From Mesorhizobium sp. LNHC252B00 (GTDB lineage: Bacteria; Pseudomonadota; Alphaproteobacteria; Rhizobiales; Rhizobiaceae): a DNA stretch of 37,916 nt. Of the stretch, positions 1-9,117 are shown in pieces. The notes below the pieces were generated by a model that did not search any database, had not been told where the DNA came from, and was given only the letters and a program-made list of their open reading frames with translations. Within the stretch, counting starts at the first letter, position 1; each line of letters opens with the position of its first letter. Where the stretch lies: positions 135,569 through 173,484 of the forward strand of contig NZ_AYWO01000008.1 in NCBI RefSeq assembly GCF_000502955.1, read 5' to 3'. The position numbers and the translations under genes are program-made.

Positions 1-402
1 GATCTCTATGACCGTCCGGCCAATCTCTTCGTTGCCGGCTTCATCGGCTCGCCCGCCATGAACTTCATTGCCGGACGTATCGAGGAAGGCGTTTTCCGCA
101 GCACCGGCGGACTGACCCTGCCACTGCCGGAAGGCATCCACCCGGCGCATGCTTCGGGGAACGACCTCGTCTATGGCATCCGCCCGGAACATATTCGGGC
201 GACTGCCCAAGGCATCCCTGGCAATGTCAGGCTCCTGGAAGCGACGGGGTCGGAAATCTTCGCCAAGGTGGATTGTGGCGGCGAAGAGATCTCCTGCCTT
301 TTCCGCGAACGGCTTGCGCTGAAGCAGGGCGAGCCGGTGCGCATCGAGGTCGACCGCGCCTGTGCTCACCTGTTCGACGCCAAGACCGGCCGGCGTTTAT
401 AG
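1..402 (+). CDS. ABC transporter ATP-binding protein, C-terminal part (5' end outside window)
   Basis: The reading frame is open from base 1 and ends at a stop at 400-402. The first residues (DLYDRPANLFVAGFIGSPAM) are the hallmark stretch that follows the nucleotide-binding domain in MalK/UgpC-type sugar importer ATPases. The rest is the regulatory TOBE/OB-fold tail, with the usual YGIRPEH motif near residue 57. Walker and signature motifs lie upstream of the window. The family hydrolyses ATP on the cytoplasmic face to drive import of a sugar, polyol or glycerol phosphate. The substrate cannot be read from this fragment, and the downstream deaminase does not help. Family assignment is firm; the substrate is unknown. 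Confidence 0.9.
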   Translation, partial: DLYDRPANLFVAGFIGSPAMNFIAGRIEEGVFRSTGGLTLPLPEGIHPAHASGNDLVYGIRPEHIRATAQGIPGNVRLLEATGSEIFAKVDCGGEEISCLFRERLALKQGEPVRIEVDRACAHLFDAKTGRRL

Positions 403-531
403 AGCAAAGGTCCGATATCCCAGCGCAAAGGTCTCAAGCGGCGGTTAGCTCTTGCCACGAGCGTCCCTTGGCAGCAATCTCGGCTCATAGAGCCGCTCAT
501 CGAGTGGATGCCGGTGCGTCAGGATTTTGCC

Positions 532-1002
532 ATGACCCGCGATCAGATGCTCGCCCACCTCCGCGCCGCCGATGAAGTCGCGCGCGAGGCGGCGGCGCAT
601 GGGCATCATCCCTTCGGCGCCGTCCTGGTCGGGCCGGACGACCACATCCTGATGCGGCAGGGCAATCTCGACACGGTGCGCCATGCCGAGACCGAGATCG
701 CCCGGCGCGCCGCGGCGGCCTACGAGCCGGAGTTCCTGTGGCAATGCACGCTAGTCTCGACCTTTGAGCCGTGCGCGATGTGCGCTGGCACGATGTATTG
801 GGCGAATATCGGGCGGTTGGTCTACGGGTGCGATGAGACCAAGATCCTTGCGCTGACCGGGGATCACCCTGAGAACCCGACGATGAGCCTCTCCTCGCGC
901 ACCGTGTTCGGCTCCGGCCAGAAAAAGATCGAGGTCATTGGCCCCTTCCCCGAAATCGAGGACGAGTTGCACGTGCCGCACCGCGATTTCTGGAAGCGCT
1001 GA
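532..1002 (+). CDS. nucleoside/cytidine-type deaminase (CDA superfamily)
   Basis: A protein of about 156 residues with both zinc motifs of the cytidine/deoxycytidylate deaminase superfamily: HAE (in RHAETEIARRA), giving a zinc ligand and the proton-shuttling Glu, and the EPCAMCAG motif giving the two Cys ligands, followed by MYWANIGRLVYG. It is predicted to hydrolytically deaminate a free base or nucleoside such as guanine, cytosine or adenosine; the substrate is not decided by sequence alone. I chose the ATG at 532 because AGGA lies about 9 bases upstream. An in-frame ATG at 508 would add 8 residues but has no clear ribosome site. It is smaller and less basic than expected for the tRNA adenosine deaminase TadA, so a salvage enzyme is more likely (inference). 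Confidence 0.85.
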   Translation: MTRDQMLAHLRAADEVAREAAAHGHHPFGAVLVGPDDHILMRQGNLDTVRHAETEIARRAAAAYEPEFLWQCTLVSTFEPCAMCAGTMYWANIGRLVYGCDETKILALTGDHPENPTMSLSSRTVFGSGQKKIEVIGPFPEIEDELHVPHRDFWKR

Positions 1003-1122
1003 CGCTTCGTGCCAGTCGGCAACCGGTCGATGGCAACAGCCATCGGATCGATCGGAGCCGTAATGCTGCTGCCGTGCGCGTGGGAAAGTCTCCCCGCAGG
1101 CTATGGTGGATTTATTGCGATT

Positions 1123-1198
1123 TGGTGAGCGCGATGGGATTCGAACCCATGACCTACTGATTAAAAGTCAGTTGCTCTACCGGCTGAGCTACGCGCTC
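1123..1198 (-). tRNA. tRNA-Lys (anticodon TTT)
   Basis: On the minus strand the sequence folds into a complete cloverleaf. The 7-bp acceptor stem is GAGCGCG/CGCGCTC, the D arm stem GCTC/GAGC, the anticodon arm ACTGA-CTTTTAA-TCAGT with anticodon TTT, the variable loop AGGTC and the T arm ATGGG-TTCGAAT-CCCAT. The discriminator base is A, and the 3' CCA is encoded in the genome (1125-1123). All stems pair without mismatch. It decodes AAA/AAG lysine codons. Confidence 0.97.
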
Positions 1199-1379
1199 CC
1201 GCGGGCTCAAAAGCCGCCCTCGAAATTGCGCGGAACATAGGGAGAGTGCCTCGACCGGTCAACCGGAAAAAGAGGGTTCGTAAACATGGCTTCGCCACGT
1301 CGCGACACTCTCTCGCCGCATCAGCGGAGAGAGCAACTAAGGAGCTCAGCCGTTTTGCCCGCAGCGGCATCCTGTCCCC

Positions 1380-1404
1380 GGAACAATTGCATAGGCCACT
1401 CGTT
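1380..1404 (+). promoter_or_regulatory. EcfG-type (general stress sigma factor) promoter
   Basis: GGAAC (1380-1384), a 16-base spacer, then CGTT (1401-1404). This matches the alphaproteobacterial EcfG consensus GGAAC-N16/17-CGTT exactly. It lies about 45 bases upstream of the BA14K gene start, in the right orientation. The match is seen directly; the regulation is inferred. Confidence 0.65.
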
Positions 1405-1447
1405 TTCCCAGCACGGGGACGTCCGCTAACCCTTGAGGAGAAGAGCA

Positions 1448-1915
1448 ATGAACAGAATCACAGTGGGTATGCTGGCCGCCACGCTCTCGGCCACATTCGT
1501 TACGGCGGAGGCGCTGCCCGTCAACGCCCAACCGAGCTATGTGCCGCAATCCCAGGTCGCGGTGCCGGATGTGCAGACAGTCCAGTACCAGGAGTGGCGC
1601 AAGAACCGCTACAATCGCAGCTTTTCGCGTGACCGCAATTTTTCCCGGAATCGCGTGATCTATTGGAACGGCCATCGCGGCTATCGCGAATATCGCCCCG
1701 GCTATCGCCGCCACGGCGATTATTGGTTCCCGCTCGCGGCCTTCGCTACCGGCGCGCTGATCACCGGCGCCATCATCAACAACGAACGCAATCGCGTCTA
1801 TGAGGGCAATTCGCATGTGCAGTGGTGCTACGATCACTATCGCAGCTACCGCGCTTCGGACAACACGTTCCAGCCGAATTACGGCCCGCGCCGTGAGTGC
1901 CGTTCGCCCTACTGA
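1448..1915 (+). CDS. BA14K family secreted protein
   Basis: A 155-residue protein that starts at the ATG preceded by GAGGAG (1435-1440) at 7-base spacing. Residues 1-27 form a signal peptide (hydrophobic run with VNA|Q as likely cleavage site). The middle is rich in Arg, Tyr and Asn ([18 protein letters not shown]), followed by a Gly/Ala hydrophobic stretch ([15 protein letters not shown]). The C-terminus has the BA14K signature: [12 protein letters not shown], then a conserved second Cys in [10 protein letters not shown]. The family was named from an immunoreactive 14-kDa Brucella protein and is common in rhizobia; its molecular role is unsettled. It stands alone behind an EcfG-type promoter and before a strong terminator, so it is probably a stress-induced envelope protein. 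Confidence 0.88.
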   Translation: MNRITVGMLAATLSATFVTAEALPVNAQPSYVPQSQVAVPDVQTVQYQEWRKNRYNRSFSRDRNFSRNRVIYWNGHRGYREYRPGYRRHGDYWFPLAAFATGALITGAIINNERNRVYEGNSHVQWCYDHYRSYRASDNTFQPNYGPRRECRSPY

Positions 1916-1950
1916 TTGAGTGAGTGGAAGTGATAGCGCTCCATTGAAGA

Positions 1951-1982
1951 CCCGTGCCAGAAGTGGCGCGGGCCTTTCTTTT
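1951..1982 (+). terminator. intrinsic terminator of the BA14K gene
   Basis: CCCGTGCCA, loop GAAG, TGGCGCGGG (one G-U pair), directly followed by CCTTTCTTTT. It lies 36 bases after the BA14K stop. The DUF6882-like gene ends on the opposite strand at 1986, so the hairpin may serve both strands, although the T tract favours the plus strand. Confidence 0.85.
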
Positions 1983-1985
1983 CGG

Positions 1986-2462
1986 TCAGCCCGCCCAACT
2001 GATGCCCTTGATGATGTAATAACGCGCATCGCCTTCCGCGCTCGGTGATCGATATGCTCCAAGGGCATCGCAAATTCGAACCGCTACTGCGCTCAGTTCC
2101 CACCCAAGCACCTCCAAGTCATCATCCACATCCGTAACGTAAGTCTGGGTCAGTTCGTCGATGCTGTTCGTCTCGCCGAAGGATCGAACCCGCTTTGCAC
2201 CGATCATGACATTGTCGGGCCAATTTGAATTTGCCCAAGCCCAGAGCCAACTCTGTGACTTAGCGCTCGTGGAACCGGCAATCTGGACCTCTGCGGTCAC
2301 TTTGACATCCCCGTCTTTGGCAAACAAAAGCCTTCTGGTCGCTATGTCATAGTCATAGCGCGACCAACTGCCGAGGCGGAATTCCTTTTGCAACCGGTCA
2401 TTCTTGGCATTCAGCTGTTCGATAGCCTCGTCGCGCCACGCAGGATACCAGTCTGGCTTCAT
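1986..2462 (-). CDS. DUF6882-like protein
   Basis: A 158-residue soluble protein. A central block with QIAGSTSAKSQSWLWAWANS, followed by VRSFGE, and a C-terminal LGWELSAVAVRICDALGAYR resemble the DUF6882 family (my recollection of the family pattern, not a search). No catalytic motif, signal peptide or membrane segment is visible. It starts 34 bases after the glpK stop on the same strand and could be read through from the glycerol operon, but nothing links it to glycerol. The ATG at 2462 has a G-rich stretch immediately before it and no well-spaced ribosome site. Function unknown. Confidence 0.7.
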   Translation of the reverse strand: MKPDWYPAWRDEAIEQLNAKNDRLQKEFRLGSWSRYDYDIATRRLLFAKDGDVKVTAEVQIAGSTSAKSQSWLWAWANSNWPDNVMIGAKRVRSFGETNSIDELTQTYVTDVDDDLEVLGWELSAVAVRICDALGAYRSPSAEGDARYYIIKGISWAG

Positions 2463-2496
2463 CCCCTCGCCCCATCACTCATCACCTCACGGGTGC

Positions 2497-3990
2497 TTAT
2501 TGCACGCTCAGCGTTCTGCGAACAGCATCGCGCCAGCCAGCAAGCTTGGCTATGCGCACGGAGCCATCCATGTCCGGCTGGAATCGTCGCTCCAGTGCCC
2601 AGCTTTTCGCGAACTTCTTGGCATCCGGCCACACACCTGCCTTCGAGCCAGCCAGCCATGCGGCGCCCAGCGCGGTCGTCTCGAGAATGGTCGGACGGTC
2701 GACCGGCGCATCGAGGATGTCGGCCAACCGCTGCATGGTCCAGTCCGACGCCACCATGCCGCCATCGACCCTGAGCACTGTCCTGGCTGAGGCGCCCTTC
2801 CAGTCCTTGCGCATGGCGTCGAGCAAATCGCGTGTCTGGTAGGCCACGGCTTCCAGCGCGGCGCGAGCGAACTCTGCCGGACCGGAATTGCGGGTCAGCC
2901 CGAAAATGGCGCCACGTGCTCCGGCGTCCCAATGCGGTGCGCCGAGACCGACGAAGGCGGGCACCAGATAGACGTTTTGCGTCGCATCAGCCTCGGCCGC
3001 CAGTCTGCCGCTCTGCTCGGCCTTGCCGATCACCTTGATGCCATCGCGCAGCCATTGGACCGCAGCACCGGCAATGAAGATCGAGCCTTCCAGCGCATAG
3101 GTCGTCTTGCCGTTCAGCCGGTAGGCAATGGTGGTCAAAAGCCGGTTTTTCGAGCGCACCAGGTCGCTGCCGGTGTTGAGCAGCGCAAAACAGCCGGTGC
3201 CATAGGTGGATTTCATCATGCCCGGCTCGAAACAGGCTTGGCCGATGGTCGCGGCATGCTGGTCGCCGGCGACACCGAGGATTTTTATCTCGGCGCCAAA
3301 GAGGTTTTTTTCCGTGATTCCAAAATCATCGGCACAGTCTTTTACCTCGGGAAGCATTTTTGCCGGGATGTTGAGAATGGCCAGCAGCTCGTCGTCCCAG
3401 GCATTCTCAGCGATGTTGTAGACCAGCGTGCGCGAGGCGTTGGTGGCATCGGTGGCGTGGACCTTGCCGCCGGTCAGCCGCCAGATCAGAAAACTGTCGA
3501 TGGTGCCGGCCAGCAATTCGCCCTGCTCGGCGCGCTTTCTGGCGCCCTTCACCTTGTCGAGCATCCAGGCGATCTTGGTGCCGGAGAAATAGGGATCGAG
3601 CAGCAGGCCGGTCTTGCGGGTGAACTTTTTCTCCAGCCCCTGCTTCTTGAGTTTCTGGCACAGCGGCGCGGTGCGCCGGTCCTGCCAGACGATGGCGTTG
3701 TGGATCGGCTTGCCGGTCGCCCTGTCCCAGATGACGACGGTTTCGCGCTGGTTGGTGATGCCAAGCGCAGCCACTTCGGAAGCATTCCGGCCGGCCTTCT
3801 TCAGCGCCGCCTTCACCGTCGCCACCACACTCGCCCAGATTTCCTCCGGATCATGCTCGACCCAGCCGGAGGCCGGATAATGCTGCGTGAATTCCTTCTG
3901 CCCGCTGCCGACGACCTTCATCTGGCCATCGAACAGGATCGCCCGTGTCGAAGTCGTTCCCTGGTCGATTGCCAGCACAAAACCGCTCAT
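2497..3990 (-). CDS. glpK: glycerol kinase
   Basis: A 497-residue FGGY-family kinase that phosphorylates glycerol to sn-glycerol 3-phosphate with ATP in the cytoplasm. The N-terminal ATP-binding signature [13 protein letters not shown] is at residues 9-21. [22 protein letters not shown] and the FAGY/FGGY-type blocks [12 protein letters not shown] and DGGMVASDW follow in the normal order. The length equals that of typical GlpK. It is the last metabolic gene of the glycerol cluster, separated from glpV by 94 bases that contain a strong hairpin, so its level may be set separately from the transporter. The product feeds GlpD, encoded at the promoter end of the cluster. Confidence 0.97.
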   Translation of the reverse strand: MSGFVLAIDQGTTSTRAILFDGQMKVVGSGQKEFTQHYPASGWVEHDPEEIWASVVATVKAALKKAGRNASEVAALGITNQRETVVIWDRATGKPIHNAIVWQDRRTAPLCQKLKKQGLEKKFTRKTGLLLDPYFSGTKIAWMLDKVKGARKRAEQGELLAGTIDSFLIWRLTGGKVHATDATNASRTLVYNIAENAWDDELLAILNIPAKMLPEVKDCADDFGITEKNLFGAEIKILGVAGDQHAATIGQACFEPGMMKSTYGTGCFALLNTGSDLVRSKNRLLTTIAYRLNGKTTYALEGSIFIAGAAVQWLRDGIKVIGKAEQSGRLAAEADATQNVYLVPAFVGLGAPHWDAGARGAIFGLTRNSGPAEFARAALEAVAYQTRDLLDAMRKDWKGASARTVLRVDGGMVASDWTMQRLADILDAPVDRPTILETTALGAAWLAGSKAGVWPDAKKFAKSWALERRFQPDMDGSVRIAKLAGWRDAVRRTLSVQ

Positions 3991-4018
3991 TCCAGCGCCC
4001 TCCGCCTCGATACAAAGA

Positions 4019-4045
4019 GGGGAGACGGCAACGAGCCGCCTCCCC
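4019..4045 (-). terminator. hairpin with T-rich tail between glpV and glpK (attenuator or terminator)
   Basis: On the minus strand: GGGGAGGCGGC, loop TCGTT, GCCGTCTCCCC, an 11-bp stem with one G-U pair, followed by TCTTTGT. It lies 29 bases before the glpK start codon, downstream of glpV. It should reduce read-through into glpK or protect the upstream message from 3' decay (inference). Confidence 0.6.
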
Positions 4046-4084
4046 CAATTTCACACGGACGCGCGAACGCCCGCATAGACAATG

Positions 4085-5812
4085 CTACTTCTGCCAGCTC
4101 TTCACCAGTTCGTCGTAGTTGATGGTGATCGGCTTTTCCTTCTCGTTCTCGATCTTGAGCTGAGGAGCGAGATTGCCTTTCTTGACCGCGTCGGCGTTCC
4201 AGTAGGCGAGGTCATGCTCTTCGGCCATCTTCGGGCCGATATCGCCCTGGACGCCCGACTTCTCGATACGGCTCATCACCTTTTCCTGCTCGCCGCAGAG
4301 CGAGTCCATCGCTTCCTGCGCCGTCTTGGCGCCCGACGAAGCATCGCCGATCGCCTGCCACCAAAGCTGTGCCAGCTTCGGATAGTCAGGCACGTTGGTG
4401 CCGGTCGGCGACCACTGGACGCGCGCCGGCGAGCGGTAGAACTCGATCAGGCCGCCGAGCTTCGGAGCGCGCTCGGTGAAGCTCTTGTCGTGGATCGTGC
4501 TCTCGCGGATGAAGGTCAAGCCGACATGGCTCTTCTTCACGTCGACGGTCTTCGAGGTGACGAACTGCGCGTAAAGCCAGGCGGCCTTGGCGCGGTCGGT
4601 TGGGGTCGACTTCATCAGCGTCCAGGAACCCACGTCCTGGTAGCCGAGCTTCATACCGTCCTTCCAGTAGACGCCGTGCGGCGACGGTGCCATACGCCAC
4701 TTCGGCGTGCCGTCGTCGTTCAGCACTGCCTTTGCGCCGGCATCAACCATCGAAGCCGTGAAGGCGGTGTACCAGAATATCTGCTGCGCGACCGCACCCT
4801 GAGCCGGAACTGGTCCGGATTCGGAGAAGGTCATGCCCTGGGCTTCGGCCGGAGCGTAGGCCTTCAGCCAGTCGAGGTACTTCTGGATCGAATAGACGGC
4901 CGCCGGGCCATTGGTGTCGCCGCCGCGCGCCGTGCAGGAGCCAACCGGTCGCGAATTCTCGTCAACCTTGATGCCCCATTCGTCGACGGGCAGGCCGTTC
5001 GGGAGGCCTTTGTCGCCGTTGCCCGCCATCGACAGCCAGGCGTCGGTGAACCGCCAACCGAGCGACGGATCCTTCTTGCCGTAGTCCATGTGGCCATAGA
5101 CCTTTTTGCCGTCGATCTCACGGCCGGTGAAGAACTCGGCGATGTCCTCATAGGCCGACCAGTTGACCGGAACGCCGAGGTCGTAGCCGTACTTGGCCTT
5201 GAAGTCGGCCTTGTTCTTCTCGTCGTTGAACCAGTCGTAACGGAACCAGTAGAGGTTGGCGAACTGCTGGTCGGGCAGCTGGTAGAGCTTCTTGTCGGGC
5301 GCCGTCGTGAACGAGGTGCCGATGAAGTCCTTCAGGTCGAGGTTCGGATTGGTAACGTCCTTGCCGTCGCCCGCCATCCAGTCGGTCAGGTTGCGCACCT
5401 GCTGGTAACGCCAATGGGTGCCGATCAGGTCGGAATCGTTGACCCAGCCGTCATAAAGATTCTGGCCGGTCTGCATCTGGGTCTGGATCTTCTCGACGAC
5501 GTCGCCTTCCTGGATGACGTCATGCGTGACCTTGATGCCGGTGATGGCGGTAAAGGCCGGCGCCAGGACCTGCGATTCATACTGGTGCGTGGCGATGGTT
5601 TCCGAAACGACCTTGATGTCCATGCCGGCGAAAGGCTTTGCGGCATCGATGAACCACTGCATTTCGGCTTCCTGGCCGGCGCGGTCGAGCGTCGAAAGCG
5701 GTCCGATTTCCTTGTCCAGGAAAGCCTTTGCCTCGTCCATTCCGGCGTAGGCGTTGCCAACCCCGAGCAATAGGACAAGCGCAGTCGTTGATGTTAGAAA
5801 TTGCCGTCGCAT
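4085..5812 (-). CDS. glpV: glycerol ABC transporter, periplasmic binding protein
   Basis: A 575-residue extracellular solute-binding protein (family 1 fold, of the large type found with rhizobial glycerol importers). Residues 1-23 are a signal peptide ending NAYA|GMDE with no lipobox Cys, so the mature protein should be free in the periplasm. It captures glycerol and presents it to GlpPQ. It follows glpU by 81 bases that contain a stable hairpin. The gene order R-D-S-T-P-Q-U-V-K corresponds to the glycerol uptake operon described in Rhizobium leguminosarum; the assignment rests on that context as much as on sequence. Confidence 0.9.
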   Translation of the reverse strand: MRRQFLTSTTALVLLLGVGNAYAGMDEAKAFLDKEIGPLSTLDRAGQEAEMQWFIDAAKPFAGMDIKVVSETIATHQYESQVLAPAFTAITGIKVTHDVIQEGDVVEKIQTQMQTGQNLYDGWVNDSDLIGTHWRYQQVRNLTDWMAGDGKDVTNPNLDLKDFIGTSFTTAPDKKLYQLPDQQFANLYWFRYDWFNDEKNKADFKAKYGYDLGVPVNWSAYEDIAEFFTGREIDGKKVYGHMDYGKKDPSLGWRFTDAWLSMAGNGDKGLPNGLPVDEWGIKVDENSRPVGSCTARGGDTNGPAAVYSIQKYLDWLKAYAPAEAQGMTFSESGPVPAQGAVAQQIFWYTAFTASMVDAGAKAVLNDDGTPKWRMAPSPHGVYWKDGMKLGYQDVGSWTLMKSTPTDRAKAAWLYAQFVTSKTVDVKKSHVGLTFIRESTIHDKSFTERAPKLGGLIEFYRSPARVQWSPTGTNVPDYPKLAQLWWQAIGDASSGAKTAQEAMDSLCGEQEKVMSRIEKSGVQGDIGPKMAEEHDLAYWNADAVKKGNLAPQLKIENEKEKPITINYDELVKSWQK

Positions 5813-5850
5813 TGTGTTTCCTCCACTGTTTTAAGGTTTCAAGTGCGATC

Positions 5851-5880
5851 TGGAGCGGCCGCCGGCACGCGGTCGCTCCA
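5851..5880 (-). promoter_or_regulatory. intercistronic hairpin upstream of glpV
   Basis: TGGAGCG pairs with CGCTCCA, and an inner CCGC/GCGG extends the stem past one mismatch, around a short loop. It lies between the glpU stop and the glpV start in the message. By analogy with malE-malF type operons it may mark an mRNA processing or stability boundary that lets the binding protein be made in excess. The structure is seen; the role is inferred. Confidence 0.5.
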
Positions 5881-5893
5881 ACAGTTTCCCCCT

Positions 5894-6181
5894 CTATACG
5901 TAGCGGAACACGCCGACGGCGTAGACCACGGAGAGAGCGAGAGCCCACCACAGGTTGGGTCCGACAAGACCCAGCCAAGCGAGATGGATAAAGGCGCTGC
6001 CCAGCAGCGACAGGAAGAGACGGTCGCCACGCGTCGTCTCGAAGCGCAGGACGCCGACGCGCGGACTGCCGCCCGGCGACACATATTCCCACGCCGCCAT
6101 GCTGCACAGCAGCAAAAGGATGGTTCCGAAGAAGGCCGCGGTCGGCCAGGTCCATGCCATCCAGGTCAGGTCGAAATTCAT
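5894..6181 (-). CDS. glpU: small integral membrane protein of the glycerol transporter (DUF2160)
   Basis: A 95-residue protein with three hydrophobic segments (about residues 13-32, 55-74 and 76-92) separated by a short Arg-rich loop. It belongs to DUF2160, a family found almost only inside glycerol ABC transporter operons. Its role in the complex is not known; an accessory membrane subunit is the usual guess. I start it at the ATG at 6181 (MNFDLTW). A TTG six bases earlier is less likely. The ATG overlaps the stop codon of a 23-codon mini-ORF (ATGA), so translation is probably coupled. Confidence 0.88.
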   Translation of the reverse strand: MNFDLTWMAWTWPTAAFFGTILLLLCSMAAWEYVSPGGSPRVGVLRFETTRGDRLFLSLLGSAFIHLAWLGLVGPNLWWALALSVVYAVGVFRYV

Positions 6182-6249
6182 GACCAACCCCTTCCCGGGG
6201 CGAAGCCCTTGGCGATGGTGTTGCGCGCGAACTTCTGCGTTCGTTTCAT
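6178..6249 (-). CDS. 23-codon mini-ORF derived from the glpQ tail
   Basis: The ATG overlaps the glpQ stop (TGATG) and is preceded by GGGGAGGG inside the glpQ tail. The stop overlaps the glpU start (ATGA). The peptide contains NTIAKGFAPGR, a near copy of the last residues of GlpQ (NYIAKGFALGR). It arose by tandem duplication of the 48-bp glpQ end. Whether the peptide has a function is unknown; at minimum it can relay ribosomes from glpQ to glpU. Confidence 0.45.
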   Translation of the reverse strand: MKRTQKFARNTIAKGFAPGRGWS

Positions 6250-6297
6250 CAAACCCTCCCCAGGGCGAAGCCCTTGGCGATGTAGTTGCGCACGAAC
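6185..6297. repeat. imperfect tandem duplication of the glpQ 3' end
   Basis: Two 48-base copies, 6185-6232 and 6250-6297, lie in direct orientation with a 65-base period and differ at 6 positions (42/48 identical by my alignment). Each includes the conserved AAGGGCTTCGCCC core and a purine-rich ribosome site. The copy nearer glpU has drifted from the coding frame of GlpQ into the mini-ORF. Confidence 0.9.
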
Positions 6298-7172
6298 CAG
6301 ATGACCAGCGCGCCGGGAATCAGCGTCAGCACACCAGCGGCGGCGAGCAGGCCCCAGTCCATGCCGGCGGCCGAAACCGTACGCGTCATGGTGGCGGCGA
6401 TCGGCTTGGCGTCGGTCGTGGTCAGCGTGCGGGCGATCAGCAGTTCCACCCATGAGAACATGAAGCAGAAGAAGCAGGCGACGCCGATGCCGCTCGCGAT
6501 CAGCGGCATGAATATCCTGACGAAGAAGCGCGGAAACGAATAGCCGTCAATATAGGCCGTCTCGTCGATTTCCTTCGGCACGCCTGACATGAAGCCTTCG
6601 AGGATCCACACCGCCAATGGCACGTTGAACAGGCAATGCGCCAAAGCCACCGCAATGTGCGTGTCGATCAAGCCGAAGGCCGAGTAGAGTTGGAAGAACG
6701 GCAGCGCGAACACCGCCGGCGGCGCCATGCGATTGGTCAGCAGCCAGAAAAACAGGTGCTTGTCGCCGAGGAAGCGGTAGCGCGAGAAGGCGTAGGCCGC
6801 CGGCAGCGCCGCAGCCACCGAGATCACCATGTTCATCACCACATAGGTGATCGAGTTGACGTAGCCCGAGTACCAGGACGCATCGGTGAAGATGGTGACG
6901 TAATTGGCGATCGTCGGTGCATGCGGATAGAGCGTCAGCGAGGAGACGATCTCGGCATTGGTCTTGAAGCTCATATTGATGAGCCAGTAGATCGGCAGCA
7001 AAAGCACGATGATGTAGACCGTCGGCACGATCCACCACCAGCGCGATTCCTCGCCGCGGCGGCGCATCAGCCGCGCGATCTGGTCCTGCGACATAGCACT
7101 GGCGAGCCCTTCCGAAGCCGTCGTTTCGCTCACTCTGTCCTGCCTCGTCGTTCTTTCGTTGGCGCCGCCCAT
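6249..7172 (-). CDS. glpQ: glycerol ABC transporter permease 2
   Basis: A 307-residue MalG-type inner membrane permease. A cytoplasmic N-terminal region of about 45 residues precedes six predicted membrane helices, beginning with WWWIVPTVYIIVLLLPIYWLI. The EAA-type loop that contacts the ATPase is visible as IDETAYIDGYSFPRFFVRIFMPL around residues 195-217. With GlpP it forms the glycerol channel. The start codon follows the glpP stop by one base, and GGAG sits 7 bases upstream inside glpP, so the two are translationally coupled. The last codons are duplicated downstream. Confidence 0.92.
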   Translation of the reverse strand: MGGANERTTRQDRVSETTASEGLASAMSQDQIARLMRRRGEESRWWWIVPTVYIIVLLLPIYWLINMSFKTNAEIVSSLTLYPHAPTIANYVTIFTDASWYSGYVNSITYVVMNMVISVAAALPAAYAFSRYRFLGDKHLFFWLLTNRMAPPAVFALPFFQLYSAFGLIDTHIAVALAHCLFNVPLAVWILEGFMSGVPKEIDETAYIDGYSFPRFFVRIFMPLIASGIGVACFFCFMFSWVELLIARTLTTTDAKPIAATMTRTVSAAGMDWGLLAAAGVLTLIPGALVIWFVRNYIAKGFALGRV

Positions 7173-7173
7173 C

Positions 7174-8040
<867 letters not shown>

Positions 8041-9108
8041 CTATGCCCCCATCTCGACGCGCCAGGAATCCGCATAGATGTTGATGCCGGCCGGGTCGAA
8101 CCGCACCCTCGGATCGGCGGGTACGGTTTCGTCCTCGCCGATCACGGCAGCGATGTCGCGGCCTTCAAGCTTCGCGCGCACCACCTTGTGGCGGCCGAGA
8201 TCCTCGATCTTGCTGACCTGTACGGCCATGCCGTCACGGCCAAGCCGGACATATTCGGGACGAATGCCAAGCTCTATGGCGCCGCTGGCTGCCTTGGGTG
8301 CGCCTGGCAGTTCGATCCGCTGGGCCCCAAGCATCGCCGTCTTGCCCTCGATCGCCACCGGCATGACGTTCATGCCCGGCGAGCCGATGAAATAACCGAC
8401 AAACGTATGGCGCGGTCGCTCGAACAGTTCCGCCGGCGTGCCGATCTGCACGATGCCGCCATCGTACATGACCACGACCTGGTCGGCGAAGGTCAGCGCC
8501 TCGGTCTGGTCGTGCGTCACGTAGACCATGGTGTAGCCAAAGCGGCGATGCAACTGCTTTAGTTGCGAGCGCAGCACCCACTTCATGTGCGGATCGATGA
8601 CGGTCAGCGGCTCATCGAACAGGATGGCGTTGACATCCGAGCGCACCAGTCCGCGGCCGAGCGATATCTTCTGCTTCTGGTCGGCTGTCAGCCCCCTCGC
8701 CTTCTTCTTCGCCCAGGACGCAAGATCGATCATCTCCAGCGTCTCGCGCACCTTGCGGTCGACATCGGCTTCCGGCACGCCGCGATTGCGCAGCGGGAAG
8801 GCCAGATTATCGTAGACGGTCATCGTGTCGTAGATGACCGGGAACTGGAACACCTGCGCGATGTTGCGCTCTTGCGTCGACAAGTTGGTCACGTCCTTGC
8901 CGTCGAACAGCAACCGGCCATGCGAGGGATGAAGCAGGCCCGAAATGATGTTGAGCAGCGAGGTTTTGCCGCAGCCCGAAGGCCCGAGCAGCGCATAGGC
9001 GCCACCATCCTCGAAGATGTGATGCACTTCCTTGAGCGCAAAATCGGCATCCGTGCGCGGGTTCGGTAGGTAGGAGTGGCGGATGTGATTGACGTCGATG
9101 CGCGCCAT
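8041..9108 (-). CDS. glpT: glycerol ABC transporter ATPase with degenerate signature motif
   Basis: A 355-residue ABC ATPase with a C-terminal TOBE domain. Walker A is GPSGCGKTS, the Q-loop is in IAQVFQFPVIYD, Walker B is ILFDEP and the switch histidine is in VYVTHDQTEA; all look functional. The signature that should read LSGGQ reads LTADQ (LTADQKQKISLGRG). It lies between glpS and glpP. Its ribosome site AGGAG overlaps the glpS stop region. Together with GlpS it forms the ATPase heterodimer of the glycerol importer. The odd signature makes one composite ATP site non-canonical. Confidence 0.92.
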   Translation of the reverse strand: MARIDVNHIRHSYLPNPRTDADFALKEVHHIFEDGGAYALLGPSGCGKTSLLNIISGLLHPSHGRLLFDGKDVTNLSTQERNIAQVFQFPVIYDTMTVYDNLAFPLRNRGVPEADVDRKVRETLEMIDLASWAKKKARGLTADQKQKISLGRGLVRSDVNAILFDEPLTVIDPHMKWVLRSQLKQLHRRFGYTMVYVTHDQTEALTFADQVVVMYDGGIVQIGTPAELFERPRHTFVGYFIGSPGMNVMPVAIEGKTAMLGAQRIELPGAPKAASGAIELGIRPEYVRLGRDGMAVQVSKIEDLGRHKVVRAKLEGRDIAAVIGEDETVPADPRVRFDPAGINIYADSWRVEMGA

Positions 9109-9117
9109 ATCGCTCTC

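Noticed and set aside
1..5. GATCT at the left end could be the tail of a reverse-complement adapter
   Set aside because: The bases encode the expected DLYDRPAN motif of the ABC ATPase in frame, so they are genomic.
1281..1335. Hairpin ACTCTCTCGCCGC...GCGGAGAGAG as a terminator for tRNA-Lys
   Set aside because: It lies upstream of the tRNA on its own strand and lacks a T tract.
2932..4122. Long plus-strand frame opposite glpK
   Set aside because: Mirror of a GC-rich gene; no family features, and glpK on the other strand is certain.
4082..5773. 563-codon plus-strand frame opposite glpV
   Set aside because: Composition artefact of the opposite strand; no motifs, and GlpV has signal peptide and family features.
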